A DNA stretch of 60,000 nucleotides from Acanthaster planci (taxonomy: Eukaryota; Echinodermata; Asteroidea; Valvatida; Acanthasteridae): NCBI RefSeq assembly GCF_001949145.1, contig NW_019091600.1:598533-658532 (forward strand). The letters run 5' to 3'. This document shows, one piece after another, positions 39,046 to 51,784 of this stretch. The first letter of the stretch is position 1. Each line of letters starts with the position of its first letter. The position numbers and the translations under genes were made by a program. The notes beneath the pieces are model-generated. The model searched no databases, was not told the origin of the DNA, and worked only from the letters and a program-made list of their open reading frames with translations.

Positions 39046-41481
39046 TGAGTCGGTGCACTAGCGGTACTATAAATCATCTTATCGCCTAAATTTTGATTTC
39101 GGCCTCCACTGGAGGCCCAAATCAAGGATTATAGGCAAATAAATTATTCATTGTAAGATTTTAATTTGCTTGCATTGATCGGGAAAGGGCCCAAGAGGCC
39201 CCAGCTGTCCCAGTTATGCTCTGGTACCGGGGTTGGTTGGCCCGGCCAGGGGGCTAAAACGTCTTCTAGTCCCCTGCGATTGTTTCCCCAGTAACAAGCC
39301 AACTTGGATTTTGATTTCTGAGCGATTAATTTTTCCGATTTCTTTATCGATATTTTTCGATTTCAATCTCTCAAACTGGCTGGTCATTGTACATAAAACA
39401 CGGGCATGCCCCCCAGCGTGTCTTGTCGGCACCTGTCCCCCAAACCACAGAGATTGGACCCCAATAACAAGTCCTATACACCTGCTGGGCTTGCTCTACT
39501 GCCTCAAGTAGCCTCTGAGTCCACAAGCGTGTTCCAATATAAAAAAAAAATTCCCTCTCGCGCGCTCAATCAGGAAGCACGGAGAGGATGTGGTTGTTTT
39601 AGGCCGAGGGAGCCGGCCGTGCCTGCATGGCAGGGTGGAGTCGGGGGGGGGGAGACGGCTCATGGTGCACGACCCATCTCCCCGCTCGCTTCACCATCAA
39701 CGGCTGCTCGATCCTGGAAGAAAGACCCCGATAAAAGCCGGTTAAAATTACAAAGACATTTTCATGCAATGTGCATCACAAAGCCGATGCCTGGCTGATG
39801 GGAATAGCGAGATTGGGCCGAGGCGAGCCCCTGGACACGTGGATGGTCTACGTCACGCCGATTCACCACCACGTGTTGGACACTTGCCCAGGACTACCTG
39901 TTAAAAACCATTCATATTCTAATTAACTCAAAATTACATATATGAACTTTGCAAAGTAAACACCGTGTGTGTTCTCCCCACCATTCATCCCACTTGGAGA
40001 AAATTACTCTATGAGCGAGCTTCTTTTCTAAAAGAAGAAAAAAATCACTTGTTCGGGGCCGGCACCACGTAATTGTGCCGAACTTTTCAGAAGAATTGTC
40101 ACCGGGAGAGCAGGGGTTTCTGAAATGAACCATCTGCCGTCTTGCGTGAAACTACCCATAAATCGCGCTTTGTCAGTGACGGCTGTGTAAGGCAACCATT
40201 CTGGGCAGAAACAAAGCAACTTCGGCACAAACTTGAAGCCAGAGAAATTGCTCAAAGTTTGCGGCGGTTTCCCCGTCCGCCGTACCGGGGCGAGAGGCGG
40301 GGATGTGGCTGAACTGCCCGCGTATTGTGCCTGCAACCCGCCAAGATCATTGTTACTCTGCGTAAGAACCGAGGCTGGCGCTTGTTCCCCCCACCAAACC
40401 TTCAGGCTATGCTTCAAGTAACACGAAATTTAGTAAAAAGTAATTATATTGCGAAAAAAGTGTTGAAATTAGATTAATAATCCGCTTGAGTGCGAGGCGA
40501 GGAGAAGACGGGTGTGAACAATGGGGGTCGGGGAGCCAAGTATTGCCACGAACAAAGGCGTGGGGGTGATGGTTGTCATCGCCGGGCTAAAAAAAAAATA
40601 AGTCCGCGATGGCTGCTCACCGGGCTTCATTTTATCCTAATCAATACTCAGGAGTACTTTTGAGCTGCAATTCGGAGTTGGAAGCGGGGCCAGCAGCCCA
40701 AGACAAAGAAGACAGGAGTTCGACATCACGTCAAGCCGAGACACTGCCGGCACACGTGCAAGCCCGACGCCGTCACTGGCCCTCCTAGCTCACCCAAGGC
40801 AAACTGCCAGCGCTTAGCCGTACCTTATCGAAAGCTTCGCAAGCTGTTGGTTATTTTCCCCGAGAAAGAAGCGAGGGTTGGAGTTTTCAGGACCAATGGA
40901 AGGGCGAGATTGGGCAGACGCTAGGTGCCAATTTGGCTGGGCGCAGTGGGTAGGTCGAGCGTGTCACTTCGATACTGCCCTTATCAAGGCCTACCCGATC
41001 CAATAATTTATGGCTGCAGCTGCATCTAGAACGTACAAAAATCCATTGTATTTAGGGGGTAAACACATAGAGTAACAGAGCCCGAATTAGGTTTGTATGT
41101 ACAATTGAATGATATTGAGTGGTAGTGCACCTGCAACACGCGCTACGAAGCAGCTTTCTCCGACCAATTAACAGCGAATTAGACTCATGTGTGGCCGATC
41201 ATTAGCAGAGCTTTGCTCAAGTGACAGTCGGTAGTAGCATGGCTGACTAGGCGGTTCCTTCGTTTACTTTTCAAGCGTTAAAAAGGCGGCGGACAGAAGT
41301 GTGCAAAAAAGTGGGCCTTTGTCAAGATGCTGCTCGGCAGAGCGCGCTTCGCCAGGCTTCCTGGCCTCGTCCACCGAGAATTCTGGCCCTACAAAAGCGT
41401 GCCATATGGATGGACGAGCCACATATGTTTCATTTGGGCAGAGGCAGACTAGAATTCCCTTTCAATTGCACCGAAATTCCC

Positions 41482-41760
41482 AAATCTTTTTTTTCTCTCT
41501 CTCTCCCTACTCCACTCCCTTTCTGGTCTCTGAATAAATAATGGACCCATGATATTTCCCTAAGTATGCGCTCGATAAGTTTTATGAGGCTTTAAGGGGG
41601 ACAATGGCGCAGTTTGACGGCTAATCTCTATTGGATAGGCTCGGACTAGATTTATCGGTGACATATGTCCCGGTCGTCTGGCCGTCCGACCCAAGAGTCT
41701 CCGTCGCTCTCGCCGCCTCTCTCCCATCCTTCCCTCTCCTCCCTTTTTTCCCTGGTTGGC
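41482..41760 (+). repeat. CT-rich tracts
   Basis: Two polypyrimidine blocks, TTTTTTTTCTCTCTCTCTCC near 41485 and a longer C/T-biased stretch at about 41690-41757, lie in the Gsx-Xlox spacer. They have no coding signal. Confidence 0.5.
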
Positions 41761-42834
41761 AATGAATTGGAAACAGAAAGCCAGGGGTGCTGGCGAATCT
41801 CCCATACAATGCCAACCAAGTTTGGTGCGCACATGGACCGAGACACGGTCCCAGCTCGCATCTAATATAGCTAATAACCGTGTGATGTGCTTTTGACACC
41901 TTGCGGAGGACACGGCAAATATTAATTAGAACATGACTTTGGCGCGCTCTTGGTCGACCAATCAGCTCCCGGGGCTTTATACTAACCGGCTGCATTTTCG
42001 ACCGCTCTTGATGGCAACCCATACATCTGATGTAATCACAAGAGTGCAGAAGGCAGCCAAAGAAAGGATGAAAAATTGGAAAAGCTGATGGATTGCTGCT
42101 TTTAATTTTTTGTTTAATTTTTTTCTTTTAACTTTTACTTTCCAAATGGCCAGGGGTTCCAAAAATACCCACTCCCCGCCCCGGTACTTAACGATTCCAA
42201 ATTCGATTACAAACGGGAATGAAATTGTCATTACAAAGTTAGGGGCTTAGCCTACCGGGGGTACCAGTTTATTTGCCCGCTTTCCGGGGCAAGCTCTTAA
42301 TAGTTTTCGTAATTTAAAAACCGCAAGGCCAGTACAACAACAAGATGTTTTTCCCAACGTCGCTTCGACGAATTGCTGACTGTCTTTGTCAATTTCATAC
42401 ACCGAGTTATATCTTTTCCTGAAATCAAAGCTGGCCAGCAAAAACCATTAAGTCAAGGATCAATGAAGTTAAACGCGGTCTCTTCAGCGTCGACTAACTT
42501 TCCTAAAAGCCTCCCCCACGCACGCACACACAATCACACACAAAATAGGCTTAACGTCTCTTTCTGATGGCAGAGAGAGTCGTGCTGATCCGCTGGAACT
42601 TTTAGGCTCTCTGCTGAGCAAGGAAAAACTTTCTTCCAATGAAGTTTCAGCGCACACCTGACCGAGTTCCTGAATGCCCTCATCCCACAACGCTTGGCTG
42701 ATTTCGAGGTGGGCTCAATCACAGTAGAGGGATCGTAGGACGTGTGTGAAGGGGAGCGGTGGCTTCATGACCTTTGACCGCTCCCTTGGGAATAATAAAG
42801 CCGGGCGTACGGAGACACATTCCCGGTCTGTAGA

Positions 42835-42852
42835 TGTACGTACGTACGTGCG
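42835..42852. repeat. ACGT simple repeat
   Basis: TGTACGTACGTACGTGCG, a short perfect (ACGT)n tract next to GCAACATGC. Confidence 0.7.
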
Positions 42853-45800
42853 CAACATGCCACATGGGCTGTTATACGCACGCTGCATGCAGCGCATCTG
42901 TGCCGTTCCAGGTTTAGTTTGAAGTCCACCCCCCCAACCAACACCAGTGCGGGGGGGAAAAGGGGGCAAGTGCATCTCGACCGCAAGAGTCAAAGCACTT
43001 AGAAAAAAATACGAGAGGAAATGAATTCTGAGGGGAAAAAATCTCAGGTTTTGGGCAGCCAGGCTGAAAAGAGGGAGGGAAGCAAATCTGTCAGGATCGA
43101 TGAGGCGACACTTATCGTCGCATCCCCTTGCAATATCCATCGATGACAAAGCTATAATTATAGCAAGAATCCTTTCTGGGAACCCGGCCGCTCGTTTACA
43201 GCGAGCGGGGGCGAGAAGTACCGCGATGCAGTCACATCTGTTCGGTGGAACAACGGCCGATGATTCCCCCCCCCCACTCCCTGTCCTCCCCTAAAAAAGG
43301 ATTCAGTAGCTCAGATTTCTCGCGTCCCAGGAGGGGAAACGCACATCGTGCTGGTTCGCACTGGCAACATGGAAGATCGGGGGGGGGGTTGGTGCAGATC
43401 ATGGTGGCCAGAAGACTCTCTTCCTCAGAGTCACGGTAAAAAAAGTTGGAAAATCAATGCTCCCGAATCAATAAGCAAGAGAGCGATTATCCTCGAGTAA
43501 CATGGTCCTCGGACTCATGCTCATTGAATCTCTATTGTTTAAGAACACAAACGCGTTTAAAATTTATTAATATGAGAACTAACACAGGGAATTAGCCTGC
43601 ATTTGGGTTGTCACCTCTTTTTTGTTTGGCTAGTTAAACAGACAAACAAAATGGAAGTGTTTACCTGTTTACTTATTTTAAATTCATGCATGAATAGACA
43701 ATTACAAGAATCAAAGACATCGAATTTTCTCAACTCTTAAAAAATCAAATTATTTAGATAATAAAAGTCGTGATCTCTGTTGTACAAGTTACATTCTTCG
43801 ACAGTGCTATATGTATCAAAAAGTTTGCCAATATACAAATATTGCATGCACATCTCCATTTCAAGCGCCCGACTCTTTACGAGAATGGTATCACCGTAAA
43901 TGGTGTGACATTAGAATTTAATTGTGACCGACAATGGATACATTGGATACATACGCCAAACCCACCCCTCTTCCGTGACCTATGAATTAAGAATGCCATG
44001 GCAACTTCATCGCAGACTAAAGTCGCCTTTATAGTTGAAACTGGGCTGGAATTTAAACCACATTTGCAAAGTTTAGAGTACGGTATGAGGAATGCCTCCC
44101 ACTTTGTAATGGCCGAGGTTCGCCCCTCCCCTTCTGTGAATCCACATTTAAAAAAAAAATAGGGGAAAAAAGATCATGAGCGCTTCGACCGTTGTAAATA
44201 TAACTTACCCAACTGCGCTTCCCGCCAACCCACTGAGCTGAGAAGTTATTTCCAACTTGTAAATTTCACATTTTGAAGAAAACGAAGAAAGAAAAGAGTT
44301 GTGTTCATTCATTTCTTAGTCTTTAATGTGAAAAGTCCACCGTACAATCTCATAAAACTACTTTCCGAATGTGCCCCTGATGAGGGCATTGGTGTGGGGT
44401 TCCACTGAAGCATTTGAAAGGTGCTATGAAATCAATTCTCATGCATATCTTGAAAAGGGGGAAAACAAAGAAACCAATCAGTTGTACAGTCTATACAGTT
44501 CGCTGATTAGTTTGGTGCATACTTTAAAAAGTGGCATGTAAAGAACTGAATTTACAAGGGAAATCCCTTCTCCTCTCCCTATTTGTTATATACATGCTTC
44601 AAAACACACGCTTTTTAATGACGATATAGTTGGATTTGGATGATCTCGTGGCAACTGTACTCAACTATATTGCATAAGGTCAAAGGTCACCAGGAATACA
44701 AGTCAACATGGAGATACCCATGGTTATGCTCAGCTTTTCAGATCACAGTTACGGACTCGCTCTGTAAGAATATTTCTGAAAAGAATATTCAGCCATTTGA
44801 ACCTCAAGGCACATAAATTTGCTGCAGGAGCACTAAGAAGTCTGCTTATCAAAAGCATGGCAAACCAAAAGTCACGCAGAGCGTAGTTTTCTTGTGACTG
44901 GTTTCAAGCTGGATTTTTTAGTTTTTTGTTTTACTTGTTTTGTTTTATTAAAAACGAAAACGTGCCAAGCAATATTTTTCTGCTTTGGTAGCTCTGTGTC
45001 AGCAAGGGCCCCGAACAGCTCTCGAGAAATGGTGGATGTGAATTCCCCATCCTTAGCGAGCTCGCATTGGGGTGTTAATTGATTACACCACTGACTGGCT
45101 TCCCGGCAGACAATTAGCACTTCACCTGTGAACAATTATGGCCATCGAGGAGGAGATTCGTTTCGGCTTCATATTTTGCACTCGAATCGCGGTCAACCAA
45201 GCCTCTCTGGTTTTTTAGACTGCAATACTGTCGATCATTTAATAGCAAACACATGGAACTTGAGCAGAAACTTTCTGAGACGGTATAAAAACTGATATCA
45301 ACGAACAAGCTTCATGACAAAGAAAAACATAGTGAGGTATTGATCGCAGAAGGGCGGGGCCAAGCTCCACAAGAGGGGACTGTTGTGACACAAATGTTCA
45401 TGTGAAAGGACATTGTCAAGTGCTATGCAAATTTGAATCACTGAGAATACACGTAGTCATCATGTCCTCAACATAGAGAATAGATGGCTAACTGCCGTCG
45501 ATTACTAACAGCAGTGTTGATGGACATCACACATTAAATAACTCACATCACTCCAACGACAGCAACATGCAAATATACATGTGTGCTCAAATTAACGCCG
45601 AATTTGCCAACATTTGAAGTTCTCTGTTGGTGACCGGTAAGGAATCCCACTGCAGACACAACGGCTGGATATGCATATATGTGAACAAGAAGTCCAAGAT
45701 CACAAGCCTTTCCATCGGGCAAAAACCCCGCTTAACGAGTACCAACTGATGATTTAACATAGGCTATACCCCGAAAAAAAGAGTCAAACTCAACAGGATG

Positions 45801-47136
45801 CCATTTCACAAACTTTACACTGAATACAAGTTGGTGATTTAAATGGAAAGGGCCTACGAGAAACTACAGCTGTAAAGACTTCAGGATCACAGATGCCGGA
45901 GTATGCGTTTATTTCCCCGTACCCTGCATTTCCACAACGCGCGTGCTACAAAGTTCCGATCGGGAGATTTCTCGTCATTGCCAATGTTATATTTCCTCCC
46001 GGCGTCACAGCCCAGTCTTTATCTTTATTTTCACTGGATCGGATTTCTCTACATGGGATAGTCCTCAATGTCACGAGTGCACTACAACGATCAAACTCAA
46101 TGAGCAACACGACGGTACCTGTGAGTATGTGAAGAAAAAGGGGACGGGGTCTCTGAGGTACAAAACAGAGGGAGCCGGGCGAAACATAAAAGAGGTCCAC
46201 AATTCTCCGATTTTTCCCCTCTTTGGTAGTACCTGGTCTTCACCACCACAAGCACTGATTACTGAGGCTACCTTCACCACTGTCACCACTGTGACCTGTC
46301 CATCACCAGTTCCCCCACAGACACTTCCAAGCTATACAACCACCAAAACTACGGCACCAACAGCTATCTTCAATACTGTAACCATCCTTGTCACTGTCCA
46401 TAATACTGGCAGATTTTCCGGACAATAGCCGACAAAATAACAATTGGAAATCATATAAGCAAATTAGCGGTTTCATTAAAGGGCAATTTTTAGGTGCGTG
46501 CGTGGTTGTGCATTGCGCGAGTGCCAGTAGCGTAACCGGAGGAGTGCAGCGTGACAAACTGCAAAATCGAAACGTTGATCCAGCTAAAATTGGGACAATG
46601 AGAATGGGTTAAATAGGGAAAAAAAATATATTTTGCGACAGGAAAACATAACTCTCTGGCCACGTGCTTGCTTAGACTGTACTGTAATATTTCCCATGGA
46701 ATTGTGGAAGACATTGATTGTGATAGAGGGCTGCGAATACAGCCCAAAACTTGGGACTCAGCGTGAAAGAAAATATCAGGGCCCAGACCCCGAAAAAGAC
46801 GAAGAATTCACTCTTCCTCTTAAACACGATAATCGGAAGACAAATTGTCAATATGTACAAACAGACAACGGTTTAGAATTAAAAAAAAATCATAAAGGGA
46901 CAACCAGGGGCCAACTAAACCATGGCCGAGCCCAGTTATTTGGTAAACAGCCTCTACAGGGGGCTCCCATAATGTACGGAAACTTCGCATGCAGCAGCCA
47001 TCTTGGATGATTTTGGCTACTTCAATTTTGAATGAATGCCCCAAAACACACGCCCAGAATGGCGGCCATCTAATGGATCCATAATGATGTTGTGAACAGA
47101 TTAGTATGTGAGGATCTACTCAAAAGTGGTCAAATC

Positions 47137-47202
47137 CTTGGAGGTGCGTTTGTTTAAAATAATTTGGGTCACAATGAAAGTACAAAATCACGCACCTCCA
47201 AG
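47137..47202. repeat. Perfect 13-bp inverted repeat with 40-bp loop
   Basis: CTTGGAGGTGCGT at 47137-47149 is repeated in reverse complement as ACGCACCTCCAAG at 47190-47202. Just outside, GCAGCCATCTTGG (about 46993-47005) also pairs imperfectly with CCAAGACGGCGGC on the right side, suggesting the core of a larger degenerate inverted-repeat element. Confidence 0.75.
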
Positions 47203-48530
47203 ACGGCGGCTATGATCTCATGGTCGGATCAGTCTACGAGCACCCATAAAATAGAGCTTGGAGCAGCGGGTTTGTAAATCTGGGGTCGATGGGGAGGAGT
47301 AAAAGGCTACTCCTACTACAGGTTAACACCCCCCCCCCAACTTGCATCATCCCTTTCGAAAATGGCATTCCGGTGCGTGTCACAATCCACTGAATGAAGG
47401 GGATGGTAGTAGTTTTAGCTATTTTCATTGATTTGGTTTTATAACCCAATCTCAAAACTCGGCCGGAACCAGCCAAAAGTCATTGACATTTGACCTGAAG
47501 GGAGGGAAATGACAACTCAACAACTTAAACGACCCAACCCAAACTTTCTGTTTTCATGATTTGTTTGTTTGAAATTTGTGCCCATTAACGTCTCATTGGA
47601 TAAACGCCTTTTTTAGAAGAAGAATTTTCAGAAATTTCGTTTGAGTGACATTTACCTCATCGAAAGTTGTAGTTATTTGCTTTTTTTTCTCGAACATTCA
47701 AATTGTTCTCATATCACCCTCATCTGCACCGTCTTTCCTCACGCGATTCTATTCATTGATTTATAAAAATACGTCGTAATTCTATGAACGTTTCCAGTCA
47801 TTCCTTGGCAGTCAGAATATTTCCGTTAACACTGATTTTTTAATTTCCCAAGTTTTCCTGGGGAACCTTCGGTATGTACAAGCCGAGTGGTTACAGTATT
47901 AATGAGTTGACAGTTGTCGCCGGGCTAGGCTGACCTTTGGCCCCGCGTCGAGTGTCTACGTACAATTATACAATTTAAGAACGGGCAGTTTGACAACGCC
48001 GGTGACAGAGGCCACGGGGACACAAATTTACATATTGAATAAATGCATAAATAATATTTAGAATAAACACGACTGAAGTATACAGACTCGAGGTGTGAAA
48101 ACCCACTTGAAGGGAAACTTAGGTTCGAAATGAATTATTTAGGGAGCAATAAGAGTGACAGGAAGAGATCCAGGTCTAGGGGAAACATGATAGACGCCTT
48201 GCGGCAGCCCGAAGATAATGCTTGGGAAAGGACGGAATGGTTCGAATCACATTCTTATATTCAAAGAGTAAATTTTATTTTATCCCTTGCTGGAACTTGG
48301 GTTCAGAATTTACAGGAAATTTGTGTTAATAGCCTTGTTCTCGTTTTCACTTGAATTGAGTGCCAGTGAAGCGTGCCAGTGATTCGTTGATAAGGCGAAA
48401 TCACATCATGACTATTAGATACTATCGGCAGAAAATGAAAAAGCGTACAACACATTGGTACTTTATGTTGTAGTCCTAATTGCTTTGATCCGAACAAGAT
48501 GGACAATTCCACTGTTTTCAGAACGTGAAT

Positions 48531-48711
48531 TTTATTCTGTTTGCATGACAGGGATGGAACGACTGGTGGTTCAATATTTCGTCCGGTTTCGGGTTGCAGT
48601 GTTGTGATACGAGTTAGGCAATCTCTCCGTGATCACAGATTGGCGCTGATCACCGATATCTTCGTTTGATTTTCCAAGGCGTTTTCTTTATCTCCTTGTA
48701 TTAAGTTTAAT
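48531..48711 (-). terminator. Candidate Gsx polyadenylation signals
   Basis: Downstream of the Gsx stop (at 49388), the first minus-strand poly(A)-type hexamers I find are ATTAAA at 48706-48711 and AATAAA at 48531-48536. They imply a 3' UTR of about 0.7-0.9 kb. The hexamers are real, but their use is inference, since such hexamers are common in AT-rich DNA. A 3' intron or a more distal site is possible. Confidence 0.3.
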
Positions 48712-49387
48712 TCATTCGAATCAAGTGTTAAAGTTATGGTTTGTACAGTAAGTGTCCAGCGGGGCGGGGTTGTGCCAGCATTTTACAAAGGGTATATTAT
48801 GCTACCATTTAGGAGAGGGTGAGGATTCGCAGACAAATTTTGAAATATCAAACAAAAAAATCGATTCCTCCACGGAGTTGGTAGGTTTGGTGTTGTTTCA
48901 TTACTTGTAGTTACACTACGAACGTAAGTTATCAAACTACACGGATTTTATCTGTGTATACGAATAAGTAAATAGTACAAAAATTGAAAGTATCTTAGCG
49001 ACTTAGAATTAACATTTACATCAAAGAGTTGCGGCCACAGCAGAAGTTAACGCTCGAGTACCCATAATTCTTTCATATAAAATTGTATAAAAGTAATACT
49101 GCGTGTAGACAAAATGTTGAATCCTGTAAACTAATCTGGAACCGAATCCACTTCTATACAACAAGCGACTAATTGAAAAGACATGTTATCAATGCACCTT
49201 GAAACTATACCACTTCTGTAAGGCGGCCGCGACAGGACGTTTACCATCTTCGTTTACGCTTCAAACAGCAACTTTTGATGGCGTCTGCAATTGTTGTTAA
49301 AATTATTATACAAACACTAAATTTAAATAAATAAACCGAAACTTTAGCTTTGATTTAAAGTCTTTTCTTTTTTTTCGTCATTGTGTT

Positions 49388-49767
49388 TCAATCTCTCTCT
49401 GGTTGCCGCTTGTCTTCAGTGTCGATGGGCGCATGCGCAGAGCTGCCTGGCGAGGAGGAGTGGCTCCGTCCACTGGCCGAGCTGGTGCCGTTACTGGCCC
49501 GCGATGACGTCATCCGCTGGCACTTGCAGTCCCGCGACTGGACCTTGGTCTCCTTCTTGTACTTGACCCTCCGGTTCTGGAACCAGATCTTGACCTGCTT
49601 CTCGCTGAGGTTCAGGTAGGTGGCGATCTCGATGCGACGGAGGCGCGACAGGTACATGTTGGAGGCGAACTCCCGCTCCAGCTCCAGGAGCTGGGTGCTG
49701 GTGAAGGCGGTGCGGATCCGCTTGCTGCTGGACAGATGGTCCTGGTCCATTCCCGAATGGTCCAGAC
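49388..49767 (-). CDS. Gsx: Gsx ParaHox homeobox protein, exon 2 (homeodomain exon, complete 3' coding end)
   Basis: This exon encodes residues 154-279 of a predicted 279-residue Gsx transcription factor. The 60-residue homeodomain is at residues 168-227 (DNA 49547-49726). It has the helix-3 core KIWFQNRR with W48, F49, Q50, N51 and R53, and the Gsx-type stretch [20 protein letters not shown]. Gln50 and Asn51 predict a TAAT-type Antennapedia-class site. The acceptor is seen on the minus strand as a pyrimidine-rich tract ending TTTGTAG before GTCTGGACC; the open frame continues upstream of it only as intron read-through. The split codon GG|T joins exon 1 in phase 1. The 52-residue tail after the homeodomain is Ser-rich and unstructured-looking. 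Homeodomain position 56 is Tyr; as I recall, vertebrate Gsx has His there. The family acts in the nucleus in anterior neural patterning. Identity is very secure; Hox genes differ in helices 1-2. Confidence 0.97.
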
Positions 49768-51784
49768 CTACAAAGTCAGAAAAAGCCCAATACACAGTGT
49801 GAATGGAATGAAGACGGCTGGGGCTCAATACTGAACTGGTCAAAAATCGTTAGCAAATAAAACCTCTGGACAGTTAAAGTAAAGTATGTGGACCGTATTT
49901 GTTACTGTGCTCGTACAATTGTCAGTGAGTGTTGAAAGACAGATGAATAGGGTAAGCCTTTTTGCTGTGTTTTATCGAGGAAACATCTTACATTATTTTT
50001 ATGGCATCATATAACCGCAAGCTGATAGAAAACGATCACAACATTATGTAAGTCGTTGGTAGATAGCTCTCAAAGACAAATGATAATTTCTCCTCGAATG
50101 ATGTCCAATCTGCCGATTTATTTCTTAGAATTTCGTTTTTATTTTTTACATGAAGTCATCAGCAGCGTATTGGGATGATACATCAAGCATCAAGTTTTTA
50201 ACGGGGGGGAGAAGCCGGCTGATAGAGAAAAACTACGATAACGTGAGATTCACTTCTGTTCACACGAATTTCCTGTTTCAGTTCTCGTGGCCCAAAGCGA
50301 CAGTTCAATGTTTCCCTGCAAGCCGATATACGAGAACTTTTTTTTTGCCGTGAAAGCTTTGTGGCAGACAAGAGGTTATTTGACACGCACGCACTGTTTT
50401 TACCTCGAACACGGCACTAGTTTCTCTTTCGCACAAACGAATTCGAACGAAAACGAGCCTCTTTCATTTTGCCTTACTGACTTTGGCCATTTTGCATAGA
50501 GTAGTAAATCGATCATTATTGTCGTGGCGCTCGCACGCTACCGTTAAATTGGCCACCGATTGGTGTGTTTCACACGCCCTGTGTCAACTCTGTGGAGAAG
50601 CCCGCGACGGAGCATGTCCTCTACCCAGTCCGGGGTGAATCATCCGCCGAAGCAACGATTGCAAGTGACTACGATTGACATTCGGTCACGAAATTCGATA
50701 CTTTGTGGGGTGTCCAAATTGTTGCTGGCTCCATCCAATGTCTACTCATCGCTTGCGTGTGGGTCTCTACGTGCCAACAGCCAGGACAATATAAATGTTT
50801 CAAAAGCTTGATGAACTACTTCAACCTTTCAGCCTATGCACCCCCTCTGAAAATTGTTTTTCATATTCGAATGTCATCACAAAATGAGCAAAGTCTTTCC
50901 AAGGGTCGCTTGTATCTGGAGGGTCAATTTTTACACTCTATTACAACGCCTTTTAATCGGTGATTGATGTCGGCCACGTCGACATTTTCCTTTTTCAGTA
51001 TCTGACACTTATCTTTAACAAACGACTTGATCAAAGATAAAGCCCAAATGAGTTTCGGATTAAGAAGTAAATAAAAAAAAACGAACAAAAAGAAGGAGAT
51101 TAAAGTCCATTATCGTCCGGTTTACTTCATTTTTCTGTTACCTTGCCGTTTCTATTTTGCCGACCAATGATAAAATTACAGTACTGTTCCTGTCTCGTGT
51201 AGACCAACTCAAGCCCCGCCGCTGGGAAAGGTACATCTGGGTGCATGCAAATCGTCATGCTGAAATCATCTGTCATTTCCCACGTCCAAAAAGGCAGTGA
51301 TTTTTTTTTTCGCCCCCGTTGTGAAAATGACGGAACGGCTTTGGTACATTTCTTGATCGATTCCCCCTTTCATCAAGAGCATTTGAAAACAGAATGTACA
51401 CAGACCTTGGTCTTCCGAGGCATATTACCTAGTCGAGCTAAAAAGAGGGACTTTCGATACCAGTTTCGAGTTTTGCTATAACGAGGAGTCGATACCAATG
51501 CTGTTGAGATCTGCGGCGTTCTGGGCATTTTAGAACAACGAGTGCCAAGTACAAAGGAAAGAAATTGGAAGAGCACGTGGACCCATGATTTTGACAAAAG
51601 TCTGAGTAGGATAAGTTTCACCTTCGTTTTCCCCGTCAAGAGTAAATAATTATCCATTGTGATGTTGGGAATATAAAATCAATTTATTCCAAATATTTGT
51701 AGACACAAAATTTATAATAACATGAATCACAAGTCGAAATTGCTTTTTTCTGCAAAAATGAGAGATGACAAAACTTTGACTTAC
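49768..51784 (-). other. Gsx: Gsx intron 1 (2,017 bp)
   Basis: This intron has GTAAGT at the 5' end and a TTTGTAG 3' end after a T-rich tract, both on the minus strand. It interrupts the coding sequence in phase 1. I see no repeat or convincing exon inside it. It is AT-rich with a few short homopolymer runs, for example the T run near 51301. Several short open frames exist on both strands, but none resembles a known protein. Confidence 0.93.

Larger units (their letters stand above)
15601..48530. other. Gsx-Xlox intergenic spacer
   Basis: About 33 kb separates the Xlox promoter region from the likely Gsx 3' end. The open frames here are short, overlap on both strands and look like chance frames, except for a possible 5' exon at 32970-33120 and a weaker one at 26258-26338. 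The spacer contains the inverted repeats at 23018-23262, 27855-27990, 38745-39045 and 47137-47202, a 114-bp tandem duplication at 31181-31408, and simple repeats. GC-rich islands occur at about 18.9-19.1, 19.7-20.1, 38.6-38.8 and 39.1-41.0 kb. No mobile-element enzyme is seen. By analogy with other ParaHox clusters, much of the cis-regulatory DNA of both genes may lie here. Confidence 0.7.

Noticed and set aside
45893-46428. Two overlapping plus-strand frames, one Thr-rich
   Set aside because: Both frames are open at once and the Thr/Pro-rich part follows simple ACC/ACT-biased sequence; no signal peptide or family is evident.
49768-49843. Start of the homeodomain frame at 49843
   Set aside because: The frame upstream of 49767 runs through the acceptor polypyrimidine tract and is intronic.
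51684-51784. Extension of the Gsx exon 1 frame past the donor
   Set aside because: These codons follow a consensus GTAAGT donor. Removing them joins exon 1 to the homeobox exon in frame, and the extension is Lys/Cys/Phe-rich and unlike any Gsx.
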